DNA of 64,000 bases from DATHTS01 sp041940425 (GCA_041940425.1 JBGTSF010000014.1:1-64000), one strand, 5' to 3'. Counted from the first letter of the stretch, positions 51,179 through 61,000 are shown. The notes: generated by a model from the letters alone, not told the origin. Numbers and translations are program-made.

Positions 51179-51214
51179 CTTAAATTTCCGCCCTTGCTGA
51201 CGCGCGGGCTTCTG
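51179..51214. repeat. Right terminal inverted repeat of the small-gene cassette
   Basis: Near-perfect reverse complement of 50830-50863; the pair encloses the gene at 50875-51177 and makes a 385-bp unit. Confidence 0.92.
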
Positions 51215-51225
51215 CACAAAATAAC

Positions 51226-51254
51226 TTGACAGTTCTCCCGCAAACATTTAGCCT
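51226..51254 (+). promoter_or_regulatory. Candidate promoter for the lysine riboswitch transcript
   Basis: A perfect TTGACA (51226-51231) followed, after 17 bp, by a poor -10 (TAGCCT, 51249-51254). Tentative. Confidence 0.35.
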
Positions 51255-51302
51255 TACATTTTTGCAAGCTGTCAGAAATTCTGATGGATGATATTTCAAA
51301 AA

Positions 51303-51489
51303 TTTATGTAGAGGCGCGGTTTTCATCAGTATCGGCGCGGAGAGTTTTTGAAGGCTCTGTGAAACGCTTGTGAGAAAGGGATAAACCGCCGAAACGCGAA
51401 AAAGTCGCTTCAAAGATTTTCGCGTTGGTCGTAGCGGCTAAATCCGCTAGACTGTCAGCGGACTTTTTTCGTTGGAGTGCTACGATTGA
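51303..51489 (+). promoter_or_regulatory. Lysine riboswitch
   Basis: The order of conserved parts matches the L-box: GTAGAGGCGCG, AGTATCGGCGCGG, GTGAGAAAGGGATAAACCGCCGAAACGCG, then the CGCGTTGG return, GACTGTCAGCGG and GGAGTGCTACG, which pairs with the 5' GTAG to close the P1 stem. It senses lysine and acts in cis on lysC. The class is well known; lysine as ligand is assigned by family. Confidence 0.93.
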
Positions 51490-51508
51490 TGATAATTTTT
51501 TGTAAAAT

Positions 51509-51556
51509 AAGCCAGTCGTATGCTCTTTCAAAAGCGCGGCTGGCTTTTTTCTTTTT
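51509..51556 (+). terminator. Lysine riboswitch terminator ending at the lysC start codon
   Basis: Stem AAGCCAGTCG (51509-51518) with CGGCTGGCTT (51537-51546), one wobble, followed by a 10-base T-rich tract that ends at the lysC ATG (51557). Expression platform by transcription attenuation. There is no Shine-Dalgarno between stem and start. Confidence 0.85.
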
Positions 51557-52927
51557 ATGACGAGTATAAAACCGACGGTAATGAAATTTGGCGGCACGAG
51601 CGTGCAGGACGCGGAGGCGTTTGCGCGTGTCGCTTCGATTGTGGCGGGCGAAAAGGAAAATTCGCCGGTCGTCGTAACTTCGGCGATGTCGAAAGTTACT
51701 GATGCGCTTCTTAATGCTTTTGAAACGGCGAAACGCGGCGAAGTCGAAAACGCTATTCTTTCGCTCGAACCGCATTTTGAACGTCATCGCGCCGTTTCGC
51801 GCGAATTGACAAGCGAAGCACAGCAGAAACTTTTCGAGGTCGAACTGAAATTTGCCGAGCAGGAATTAGGCGATCTTTTGATGCGCGTGTCGCGCCGAAG
51901 CCTGCCGCTTTCGATGCTCAAAGACGCGATCGTTTCCTATGGCGAACAGCTTTCATCAAGACTTTTAGCGGAAGTTTTTAAAGCGAAAAATCTGAACGCA
52001 CGGCAGATGGACTCGCGCCGTCTGATCGTTACGGACGACGAATACGGCGCGGCAACGCCGATCTGGGATGAAACGGAAAAGCTCATCAAACTGGAACTCG
52101 AAAATCTGCTCGAAGCGGGCGAGATTCCCGTCCTCGGCGGTTTTATTGCGGCGAGCCGAGGCGGTGAAACGACCGTCTTAGGTCGCGGCGGTTCGGATTA
52201 TTCGGCGGCTCTCGTCGGCGCGGCTTTGCGGGCGCGGGAAATTCAAATCTGGACGGACGTAACCGGCGTTCTGACGTGCGACCCGCGCATCTGTCCCGAA
52301 GCGAAAACCTTAAAAACTCTTTCGTATGAAGAAGCGGCGGAACTCGCCTATTTCGGCGCGAAAGTCCTGCATCCGAAAACGATCAAACCGGCGGTTGATT
52401 ACCGCATTCCGGTGCGCGTCTGCAATTCGCATGCGCCCGGCGAGCGCGGCACGATGATTCTCTTTGAGACCGAAAAAATCCCGAACACGATCAAATCAAT
52501 CGCGCATAAAACCGGAATTACAATCCTCAGAATTTCATCGGCGCGAATGCTCGGCGCGTTCGGTTTTATGGCGGCACTTTTTCAAATCTTCGAACGCTAC
52601 CGCGTCGTCATTGATGTCATCTCGACCTCGGAAGTTTCCGTCGCTCTGACGCTCGATAACACAGATTCGCTCGAACAGGTCGTTGCGGAATTAAAACGTC
52701 TCGGCGATGTCGAGATCGAACACGACAACGCCGTCGTCTGCGTCGTCGGCGAAGGTCTTCGGGCTTCATCAGGTTTGGCTTCAAAAATATTTTCGACCAT
52801 CGAAGACGTTCCGATCTCCCTGATTTCACACGGCGCGTCGAGCGTTAATATTACGTTCGTGATTAAGGAAGACAGAGTGAAAGATGTGATAAAAAGATTA
52901 CACGATGAATTTTTTACAAATCAATGA
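51557..52927 (+). CDS. lysC: Aspartate kinase
   Basis: Phosphorylates aspartate, the first step toward lysine, threonine and methionine. 456 residues. KFGGTSVQD opens the amino-acid-kinase domain; VVVTSAMSKVTDAL, GRGGSDYSAAL and YFGAKVLHPKTIKPA follow; the C-terminus has two ACT domains, suggesting feedback control by an amino acid. It is a single-function kinase without a fused homoserine dehydrogenase. The start at 51557 directly abuts the riboswitch terminator; an in-frame ATG at MKFGGTS (residue 9) is an alternative. Confidence 0.96.
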   Translation: MTSIKPTVMKFGGTSVQDAEAFARVASIVAGEKENSPVVVTSAMSKVTDALLNAFETAKRGEVENAILSLEPHFERHRAVSRELTSEAQQKLFEVELKFAEQELGDLLMRVSRRSLPLSMLKDAIVSYGEQLSSRLLAEVFKAKNLNARQMDSRRLIVTDDEYGAATPIWDETEKLIKLELENLLEAGEIPVLGGFIAASRGGETTVLGRGGSDYSAALVGAALRAREIQIWTDVTGVLTCDPRICPEAKTLKTLSYEEAAELAYFGAKVLHPKTIKPAVDYRIPVRVCNSHAPGERGTMILFETEKIPNTIKSIAHKTGITILRISSARMLGAFGFMAALFQIFERYRVVIDVISTSEVSVALTLDNTDSLEQVVAELKRLGDVEIEHDNAVVCVVGEGLRASSGLASKIFSTIEDVPISLISHGASSVNITFVIKEDRVKDVIKRLHDEFFTNQ

Positions 52928-53364
52928 GCGAATATATTGAGTTTGAAATAAATGATCCGGCAAGATTTCAAATGTTACAAGAGGCTTTTCAGAAAATTAA
53001 AACTGATAAAGACAGAAACTCATTTGAAGATGAAAACGTATATTTGCGATTTTTCGATGAAAAAGCAAAATATTATTTTGGCTGGTATTCAGAAAAGGAA
53101 AATAAAGAATGGTCGGAAAAATGGTTCTCTACACCGCTTGAAAATCGTTGGACAAATCCGAACTTGGAGAGAAAATGGATTTTTGGTTCGATGATAGAAA
53201 TGTTTAAAGATGGTGAATATGAATTATTGTCTTGCGAAAAGGTTTCCGATAAAATCGGCAGATTATGTTATAAACCTTTCTCATTTCCTTACGGCGGAAC
53301 AGGTTGTATGAAGGCTTTAATTGAATCATTCGGTTTCGAGATTGTAGAAGTCAGCGATGAGTAA
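52924..53364 (+). CDS. Hypothetical protein after lysC
   Basis: 146 residues, no recognised family. Acidic and rich in Lys, Glu, Phe, Trp and Tyr, with no signal peptide or membrane helix. A segment reads YYFGWYSEKENKEWSEKWF, and the end has FPYGGTGCMKALIESFGFEIVEV. It overlaps lysC by 4 bp (ATGA), so it is co-translated. Its base composition is clearly AT-richer than lysC, which may mean recent arrival. Confidence 0.72.
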   Translation: MSEYIEFEINDPARFQMLQEAFQKIKTDKDRNSFEDENVYLRFFDEKAKYYFGWYSEKENKEWSEKWFSTPLENRWTNPNLERKWIFGSMIEMFKDGEYELLSCEKVSDKIGRLCYKPFSFPYGGTGCMKALIESFGFEIVEVSDE

Positions 53365-53414
53365 ATTCTTAACTATGTAATTTTTGCTACAATCGGTGAA
53401 AGGAGTTTAAGAAA

Positions 53415-53672
53415 ATGGCAGAAACATTAGTTGAAGAAAAAAGCGCAGAGAAAGATGTTTACGGCATTACGCCCGAAGTGCGGGAAAAGTATCGCAAAAA
53501 ATTGGAAGAAATGATTAAAGCGCAAGAAATAAAAGCCGTAAAAACCAAAAAAGATTTATACCGCCGTTCCGAAGACAGTGAACAAACTCAGGAAGAAATC
53601 CGCGCCGAAGTGGACGAATTTTTGCAAATGTTGGAAGAAGACCGAAAACTGTCTCTGGAGCGTGAGCGATGA
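53415..53672 (+). CDS. Putative antitoxin of a VapBC-like pair
   Basis: 85 residues, mostly helical and strongly charged, with repeated Lys/Glu stretches. It does not show a clear AbrB, RHH or Phd DNA-binding motif, so the antitoxin call rests on context: it ends 4 bp inside the start of a PIN-domain gene (ATGA overlap). A good AAAGGAG site precedes the start. It could instead be an uncharacterised partner. Confidence 0.6.
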   Translation: MAETLVEEKSAEKDVYGITPEVREKYRKKLEEMIKAQEIKAVKTKKDLYRRSEDSEQTQEEIRAEVDEFLQMLEEDRKLSLERER

Positions 53673-54064
53673 ATCTTTTGATTGATACGAATATTATTTC
53701 GTTCATTTACAAAAAAGATTCGCGGGCGGCTTTGTATGAACCTCATTTGGAAGAAAATTTTTGGCTTATCTCATTTATGTCTTTAGCCGAATTGAAACTT
53801 TGGACGACAAAAAATAATTGGGGCGAAAAAAGAAAAAAGCATTTTTCGGAATTTTTAACAGATTATCTCGTAATTTACCCTGACGAAAAACTCTGCGAAA
53901 TCTGGGCTAACATTAAAAGCGACGCACACAAATACGGCAATCCGATTGATACGGCTGACGCTTGGGTGGCGGCGGTCGCGCTTCTTTTTGACGTTCCGCT
54001 CGTAACTCACAACCGCAGACATTTTCACGCGGTCAAAAATCTGCAAATTATTTCTGAAGAATAA
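53669..54064 (+). CDS. PIN-domain toxin, VapC-like
   Basis: 131 residues. PIN acid residues appear in order: Asp6 (LIDTNIIS), Glu in SLAELKLW, Asp/Glu in PIDTADAWVAA. The end THNRRHF is a common VapC variant of the last active-site block. It likely cleaves RNA. It overlaps the small upstream gene by 4 bp, the usual antitoxin-toxin coupling. Confidence 0.87.
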   Translation: MNLLIDTNIISFIYKKDSRAALYEPHLEENFWLISFMSLAELKLWTTKNNWGEKRKKHFSEFLTDYLVIYPDEKLCEIWANIKSDAHKYGNPIDTADAWVAAVALLFDVPLVTHNRRHFHAVKNLQIISEE

Positions 54065-54076
54065 AATTTATCGCAG

Positions 54077-54109
54077 TTAACCCGCCCGCTACCGCAGGCG
54101 GTTCTGACC
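54077..54109. repeat. 33-bp PPAVAGG hairpin repeat, copy B
   Basis: Identical over 33 bp to copy A in ygfZ (27693-27725). It lies between the convergent vapC and thyA genes. Confidence 0.93.
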
Positions 54110-54904
54110 TTAAACCGCAATCGGCGCGGCGATTGACTTGTGTGATTGATAGCCGACGATCTCGAAATCTTCAAATTTGTAATCGAAAATCGAATCGGGT
54201 TTGCGCTTTATTTCCAGTTTCGGCAAAGGGAAAGGTGCGCGCGAAAGCTGGCTTTCGACCTGTTCGAGATGATTGAGATAAATATGACAATCGCCGCCCG
54301 TCCAGATGAAATCGCCAACTTCGAGGTCGCATTGTTGAGCGATCATGTGAGTCAGAAGCGCGTAGGAAACGATGTTATACGGCACGCCTAAGAATGAATC
54401 GCACGAGCGTTGGTAAAGCTGACAGGAGAGTTTTCCGTTTGCTACATAAAATTGAAAAAGCGCGTGGCACGGCATCAGAGCCATTTCGTCCAATTCGCCG
54501 ACATTCCACGCCGATACGACCAGACGGCGCGAATCGGGATTGGTTTTAATCTCATTTATCAGCCATTCGATCTGATTGACGACGCGCCCGTCCACGGTTT
54601 CCCAATTCGTCCATTGCTTTCCGTAAACCGGACCGAGATCGCCGTTCGCGTCCGCCCATTCGTCCCAGATCGTTACGCCGTTATCATTTAAATATTTAAT
54701 GTTCGTATCGCCTTTTAAGAACCAGAGAAGTTCGTGAATGATCGAGCGGAAATGCAGTTTTTTGGTCGTTACAGCAGGGAAACCTTTTTGCAAATCAAAC
54801 CGCATCTGATACCCGAAAACGCTGATCGTGCCTGTGCCTGTGCGGTCTTCTTTCCGCACGCCGTTTTCCAAAATGTGTTTTAAATAGTCGTGATACTGTT
54901 TCAT
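54110..54904 (-). CDS. thyA: Thymidylate synthase
   Basis: Methylates dUMP to dTMP using methylene-tetrahydrofolate. 264 residues, the E. coli length. The active-site Cys is in ALMPCHALFQFYV; the RSCDSFLGVPYNIVSYALL and DFIWTGGDCHIYLNH blocks are invariant family segments. The stop codon abuts repeat copy B. It is leftward and alone; no dihydrofolate reductase is adjacent. Confidence 0.98.
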   Translation of the reverse strand: MKQYHDYLKHILENGVRKEDRTGTGTISVFGYQMRFDLQKGFPAVTTKKLHFRSIIHELLWFLKGDTNIKYLNDNGVTIWDEWADANGDLGPVYGKQWTNWETVDGRVVNQIEWLINEIKTNPDSRRLVVSAWNVGELDEMALMPCHALFQFYVANGKLSCQLYQRSCDSFLGVPYNIVSYALLTHMIAQQCDLEVGDFIWTGGDCHIYLNHLEQVESQLSRAPFPLPKLEIKRKPDSIFDYKFEDFEIVGYQSHKSIAAPIAV

Positions 54905-55029
54905 AAAAATGCGAACCGTAGATGGAAAATTTAGATATTTCTAAAATACTCATTCCGTTTTGAAACGGCAACAATTGAAAGACAAAATCATTCGGCGGTG
55001 ATGTCAATTTGCGTTATAAAATTTGAAAG

Positions 55030-55110
55030 AATGAATTCACCGCCGAGACGCGGAGGTTACGCGGAGAACGCTGAAATTTTCTCTGCGCCGGTTAGCGCCG
55101 AACTCTTCGG
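55030..55110. repeat. Imperfect inverted repeat CACCGCCGAGACGCGGAG...
   Basis: CACCGCCGAGACGCGGAGGTTACGCGGAGAACG and a return arm ending ACTCTTCGGTG form an imperfect hairpin, with 6-10 bp direct repeats of GCGGAG type. It lies upstream of thyA and downstream of the permease genes. Confidence 0.6.
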
Positions 55111-55145
55111 TGCGGCATCTGCCGCTTTCGTTTCCGGTTTTTACG

Positions 55146-56387
55146 TTACTCGAAACTGAGCGCGTCAATCGGATCGAGCCGCGCCGCTTTCCACGCCGGA
55201 TAGAGACCGAAAACGATTCCGACGAGAGCCGACACGCCCAATCCGACGAGAATCGCCCAAAACGGAACGAAGGCGGGAAGCGGCGAAAATTTATTCATCA
55301 AAAGACTGGCAATTTCTCCGATTATCAAACCGATCACGCCGCCGATGCCGGTCAATACGACCGCTTCGATCAGGAATTGCGAAAGGATGCTTTTCTGCGT
55401 CGCGCCGACCGCTTTGCGGATGCCGATCTCTTTTGTTCTTTCCGTGACGGAAACAAGCATAATATTCATCACGCCGATGCCGCCGATCATCAAAGCGACT
55501 GCGGAAATCGCGGTCAAAACGAGATAAGTCGCGCCTGTCAATTGATTGTAAATATCCAGAAGCGCGTCTTGCGACGAGATAAAAAAATTGTCCGGCCCGT
55601 CCGATTTTACGCCGCGCCGTCGGCGCAAAATCTCGCGCATTTCTTCGGTCGCCTGACCGACTTTCGAGCGGTCGGTCGGTCGAACGATGATGACAAAAAC
55701 CATCTGCGGATACGGAATGTCGCGCCAGTATTTTTGAAACGTCGTCAGCGGAATAAAAACCGAATTGTCGCGCGATTGACCGAAGACCGCGCCGAGATCG
55801 CCCATCACGCCGACGACCGAAAACGGGCGACCGCCGATCTTGACATCTTTTCCTATCGGCTCTTCGTTCGGAAAAAGCGCGCCCACGACATCTTTGCCGA
55901 GAACGACGACGTTTGTCCGGTATTGCAGATCGAGTTCGGTGATAAAACGTCCGCTTCCGACATACTGCGAATGAACTTCCTCGTAATCCGGCACCGCGCC
56001 GATCAGGATCGGCGTGTCGGTTTGTTTATCACGATAGACGACCGTTTCCGAAATCGTCCGCTGAAGCGGCGAAACGCCGATGATCGAACTCATTTCGCGG
56101 CGCAGTGCGTCGGCATCTTCGAGCGTCAGATCGTTTCGCGTTCGCTCTTCCTGCGTCGGCTGGCGACCGAATGAGCCGTCGAATTTTGTCGCGTAGATGA
56201 TATTCGAGCCGATTGATTCGAGTTGTTCGGCAAACGAGCGGTTTAACCCTTGAATGATCGAAACCATAAACATGATCGTAACGACTCCGACCGTTACGCC
56301 TAAGATAGTCAAGCCCGAACGTATCTTGTTGGCGCGAAGCGTATCTAATGCCATCGCCGCCGATTCCTTGTAATCGTCAAAATTCAT
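55146..56387 (-). CDS. MacB-type ABC transporter permease 2
   Basis: 413 residues with a MacB/FtsX layout: helix near 20-45 (RSGLTILGVTVGVVTIMFMVSII), a long periplasmic MacB domain, then three C-terminal helices ending AWKAARLDPIDALSFE. The ATG at 56387 is taken; an upstream in-frame start (56492) would overlap the previous gene. Partner of permease 1 at 56395. No ATPase domain or separate ATPase gene is seen nearby. Confidence 0.9.
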   Translation of the reverse strand: MNFDDYKESAAMALDTLRANKIRSGLTILGVTVGVVTIMFMVSIIQGLNRSFAEQLESIGSNIIYATKFDGSFGRQPTQEERTRNDLTLEDADALRREMSSIIGVSPLQRTISETVVYRDKQTDTPILIGAVPDYEEVHSQYVGSGRFITELDLQYRTNVVVLGKDVVGALFPNEEPIGKDVKIGGRPFSVVGVMGDLGAVFGQSRDNSVFIPLTTFQKYWRDIPYPQMVFVIIVRPTDRSKVGQATEEMREILRRRRGVKSDGPDNFFISSQDALLDIYNQLTGATYLVLTAISAVALMIGGIGVMNIMLVSVTERTKEIGIRKAVGATQKSILSQFLIEAVVLTGIGGVIGLIIGEIASLLMNKFSPLPAFVPFWAILVGLGVSALVGIVFGLYPAWKAARLDPIDALSFE

Positions 56388-56394
56388 CTCTTGT

Positions 56395-57738
56395 TTATTC
56401 CCTCCGCATCGCCTCGACCGGATCGAGCGCGGCGGCTTGCCACGCCGGATAGATGCCGCTGACGATTCCGACCAAAGACGACACACCGACACCTAAAACG
56501 ACCGACCAGATATTAAAAAGATACGGAAAACCGATCAGAAACGAGATCAGATTGGCGAGAGAAAATCCCGCCAAAACGCCGAGCAAACCGCCGACCGACG
56601 CGATGACGACCGCTTCGATCAAAAACTGCGAGAGAATGTCCTGCCGCCGCGCGCCGACCGCTTTTCTCAGTCCGATCTCTTTCGTTCGCTCGGTTACGGA
56701 GACGAGCATGATATTCATCACGACGATGCCGCCGACGATCAGCGAAATTGCCGAAACGCCGATCGTTACGAGATAAATATTGTCGGTCGCGTCCTTGTAA
56801 AGCCCGATAAAAACGTCGGAAGACTCGACCGAAAAACCTTCGTCTTCTTCTTTTTTGCCGTCAACAAAGGTCGTAATTTTCCCGCGCCGCGAGCGCATGA
56901 TCGTTCTCACCTGATCCTGCGCCGCTTCCATTTCGGCGGCATCGGCGACCTGAATATTAACGGTCAGAGATTCGCGGCGCGGAAAAACTTTCTGCGCGGT
57001 TTGAAACGGGATCAAAACGAAATTGTCGCGCGAAACTCCGAAAATAGAACCGAGCGAAACCGACACGCCGATCACCCGAAAAACCGTCCCGCGCACTTTT
57101 ATTTCCCTGCCGATCACCGCTTCGGGCGCGGCATCATTGAAAATATTTTTCACGATGTCCGCGCCGATGACGGCGATGTATTGTCCGCTCGTGTCTTCGT
57201 TCTGCGTCCAGCTTCGGCCCGCTTCGATCTCGATGTCTTCTATCTCGAAACTCGACAAAGTTATTCCGCGCACCGAAACATTTTCGATTTCCTTTTCTTC
57301 GTATTTAACCGTTCCGCTGTCATTAACCGAATAACCGACTCGCCAACACGCGCGGCACAGACGCGCAACCGCGCCGGCATCTTCTTCGGTTATGTCCTTG
57401 CGCTTAGCGGCTTTGATAAATTCCTCGCGGCTCGTGATGACGCCCGGATTTTTGGAAAGCGTGAAAACGGTCGAGCCCTGCGATGAAAAGGTATTTGAAA
57501 CCGTCTGATTCAAGCCTTCGATGATCGTGACGACGGCGATGATCGCCGCCACGCCGACGATGATGCCGAGAAGCGTCAGAAAAGTGCGGAGCTTGTTGGC
57601 GCGCAGGTTTTCGAGCGAAAGCCGGAAGATCGAAGCGAACAGCGTCAGGGATTTTGCAAACGACAACGAAGCCGTAATCCGGTTTCGCCACGCTTTTTTA
57701 ATATCTTGATTCGATTGTTTTCGGGCGTCCGCGTTCAC
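56395..57738 (-). CDS. MacB-type ABC transporter permease 1
   Basis: 447 residues, same topology: first helix near 55-80 (TFLTLLGIIVGVAAIIAVVTII), periplasmic domain with EGLNQTVSNTFSSQG, three late helices and AWQAAALDPVEAMRRE at the end. It is paralogous to permease 2 and 7 bp upstream of it, so they may act as a heterodimer. Family members export peptides, lipids or antibiotics, or drive mechanotransmission. A TonB-like or MacA partner and an ATPase are expected but not present here. Confidence 0.9.
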   Translation of the reverse strand: MNADARKQSNQDIKKAWRNRITASLSFAKSLTLFASIFRLSLENLRANKLRTFLTLLGIIVGVAAIIAVVTIIEGLNQTVSNTFSSQGSTVFTLSKNPGVITSREEFIKAAKRKDITEEDAGAVARLCRACWRVGYSVNDSGTVKYEEKEIENVSVRGITLSSFEIEDIEIEAGRSWTQNEDTSGQYIAVIGADIVKNIFNDAAPEAVIGREIKVRGTVFRVIGVSVSLGSIFGVSRDNFVLIPFQTAQKVFPRRESLTVNIQVADAAEMEAAQDQVRTIMRSRRGKITTFVDGKKEEDEGFSVESSDVFIGLYKDATDNIYLVTIGVSAISLIVGGIVVMNIMLVSVTERTKEIGLRKAVGARRQDILSQFLIEAVVIASVGGLLGVLAGFSLANLISFLIGFPYLFNIWSVVLGVGVSSLVGIVSGIYPAWQAAALDPVEAMRRE

Positions 57739-57958
57739 TAATATTTATACAATTTTACGTTTCGTTTTGTTTCGATTTTCGAACTGAATAATGCAATGAT
57801 TATACCGGAATGTAAATAGATTGAAGCCTTAATTTATAAGGTGTTTGAGCTTTTCGGCGCGGAATTTTCCGCGATCGGAGCGCGAAACGTTTCACGCTTT
57901 TTCGACAAAATTTGAAGTTAAAGCTATTTAGACCAAGCTGCCGGTTATTAAAAATTTT

Positions 57959-57991
57959 GCGGTTTTGCCGCGCATCGGGCGGCAAAACCGC
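57959..57991 (-). terminator. Intrinsic terminator after the hybrid histidine kinase
   Basis: A perfect 13-bp stem GCGGTTTTGCCGC/GCGGCAAAACCGC with a 7-nt loop, followed on the minus strand by AAAATTTTTAAT. It lies 17 bp after the kinase stop. Confidence 0.85.
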
Positions 57992-58007
57992 GTAACTGCA
58001 CATTACG

Positions 58008-61000
58008 TTATTTGTGATTATCGCGGTTGGCGAGACTTGCTACGACCGTGAGCAGTTCGGCAGGTTCGATGGGTTTTGTAACGTGCATCTGAAAGCCGGA
58101 CGAAAGTATCCGCAAGCGGTCTTCGATGCGGGCGTAAGCCGTCAGCGCGACTGCCGGAATGCGACCGCCGTGTTCGGGCGCGAGTCGTCTTATTTGTTTT
58201 ATCAGTTCGTAACCGTCGCGCTCCGGCATTCCGATGTCGCTGATGAGGATGTCGAATTTGTTCGATTTAAAAATTTCCAACGCTTCTTCCGCCGAAGCCG
58301 CACTGCCGACCGCCGCGCCGCAGTTCGTAAAAATATATTCGAGCATCGTCCGCGTGTCGGGTTCGTCATCAACTACCAGGATGCGCAGATTCTTTACTTC
58401 TTCGGGACATCTGATAAAAACATCGCCGCCGCCCGCCGGATAAATTCTCTCGGACGGTATTTCTTTTGTAAAAGACATCTCTTTTGACTGAATGACCGTT
58501 ATCGGAAGCGCGACTGTAAAAACCGCGCCTTTGCCGATTCCATCACTTTTCGCGTCAACGCTCCCGCCGTGAAGTTCGACCAGATGACGGACGATTGCCA
58601 AGCCTAGTCCCAGTCCGCCGTATTTGCGCGTCGTCGAGCTGTCGCTCTGACGGAAACGCTCGAAAATATAGGGCAAAGTTTCCGCGTCAATGCCGATGCC
58701 GTTGTCTTCGACCGTGATCTCGACGTGCGAATTGATGCGTTCAAGCTTGATGCGCACGCGCCCGTCCTTCGGCGTAAATTTGATCGAATTGGAAAGCAGA
58801 TTCCAGATGATCTGCTGAAGCCGGTCGGGATCGCCGGAAACTATCGCGTTCGAATCAATGATCTTTTGCAGACGGATATTTTTCGCCTCCGCTGCCGGAC
58901 GCACTGATTCGATCGCCATTTCGATCACGTTGTCTAACTCGACCGGGCGCACATCGAGCCGGAGTTTCCCGCTTGTTATGCGCGAAACGTCGAGAATGTC
59001 TTCGATCAATTGCGATTGGGCTTTGGCGTTGCGTTCGATGGTTTCGATGGCGCGGCTTGTCTGCTCAATGGGAATTTTCCCGTCTTTGAGCAGACGCGAC
59101 CAGCCCAGAATAGAAGAAAGCGGCGTGCGGAGTTCGTGCGAAAGCGTAGCGAGAAATTCGTCCTTCATACGGTTTGCCTGTTCGGCTTCGGCACGCGCCG
59201 TTTTTTCGCTCCAGAGAAGCTGTTCGCGTTCGGATTCGATCAATTTATTTTCGGTAATATCGAGCGTTACGCCGTCGAAACGATACGGCGCGCCCTTTTC
59301 ATCGTAAAAACCGCGACCGATGGCGCGGATGTATTTGACGCGGTCGTCATCGGGATTGACCGTCCGGTAAACGACGTCATAAATGGTCTGTTTGGCGATT
59401 GATTCTTCGATCGCCAGACGCGTTCTTTCGCGGTCGTCCGGGTGAATTATGCGGTAAAACTCGTCAATCGTCACGACCGCATCCGCCGGCAGCCAGAAAT
59501 GCTCTTTGGTCAGATCGCTCCAATTCAAAACGTCGAACGGCAGATCGCAATACCAGAGTCCGAGCTGCGAAGCGTCAATCGCCAATTCCAATCTGTCCTG
59601 ACTGAGCCGCAGAGCTTCTTCGGCATTTTTCCGTTCGGTAACGTCCTGCATCGCGCCGAGCATCCTGACGGGCTGCCCATCGCGGTGAACGGCAAGCCCG
59701 CGGTCGAAAACGTATTTGTAACTGCCGTCGGCGCACAGAAAACGATATTCGTCCGACCAGTTTTCGCCGCCGTTATCAATCACGGCGTGAATGCCGGAAA
59801 CGACGCGTTCGCGGTCTTCGGGGTGAATATGCTCATACCACCAATCCGCCGTTTGACCGACCTGTTCGCTCTTAAAACCGAACATTGTCTTCACAGCCCG
59901 GTTCCACCAGACATCATTGGTCTGCAGATTCCAATCCCAGATGGCGTCGTTGGTCGCGCGCGTAACGAGCTGAAAACGCTCATCGCTTTCCTGTAAATTC
60001 GCTTCCGTCTGTTTTCGCTCAATGGCGTTGGCAATCGAATTTGCTACGTTCGACATCGCCTGCAGAACGGTTTCGGTCAGTGTCCGCCGCGAAAAAGCGC
60101 ACATCACACCGACCAATCTTTCTTCAACGACCAGAGGATAGCCGGCAAACGCGGTCATCTGCTCGCTCCGCGCCCAATCCTTATCGCTGATATGCGGATC
60201 GTTCGGCACGTCATTGGTCAGGTGCGGCTGACGCTCTTCGGCGATCTTGCCGATCTTGTATTCCCCGACGCGGATACGCGAATGCGCGCCGTCAAGATGC
60301 GTGTAGATTCCCGAACTCGCTTCAAGCACAAGCGTTTCGCCGCTTTTGTCAAGCGTCCAAATTCGCGCAAAAGCGACGTCGAGATGTTCGACCAGCGCGT
60401 CGGTGCAGTATTTTAAAAGCTGCGGCAGATCCTCGCGGCGGTTGAGCGCGATGCCGATGTCGCCGCTCATAGAAGCCATCCGCGCCCGTTCGGAAATTTC
60501 CGCCTGGGCTTTTTTAAAGTTCGTTACATCAACGTTGATGCCGGTCATTTTTGACGGCTGACTTTCCGCGTCGTATTCGAAACGCGCCCGCCCGTAAAAC
60601 CAGCGGCGCGTCCCGTCGGGCAAAACGGCGCGGAACTCGTAATCGAAAAAATCGTCTTTTCGGGCGAGAGCTTCCTCGATGCTTTTGACGACCTGCGCGG
60701 CATCTTCCGGCACGACGCGCTTTGCCCATGAATCGAAGTCGCCCTCGAACGTGCCGACCGGCACGCCGTACATTTCTTCCAGTTCCGGCGACCAGATATT
60801 GACATTCTTTTTAATGTCCCATTCAAACGTTCCGGCGCGTCCGGCTTGCAGCGCGAGCGCGAGCCGCTGCTGGCTTTCCCGCAGGTCTTCTTCCGATTGG
60901 CGGCGGCTCGTGATGTCGAGCGTTACGCCGTTCATGACGAGCGGATTGCCGTCGTTGTCGTAAAGACAACGCCCGCTCGCGTAAATCCACGCCTGGTTTC

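Noticed and set aside
55110..56174. A long plus-strand frame opposite MacB-type permease 2
   Set aside because: Antisense shadow of a clearly conserved permease; Arg/Asp/Asn-rich with no motif.
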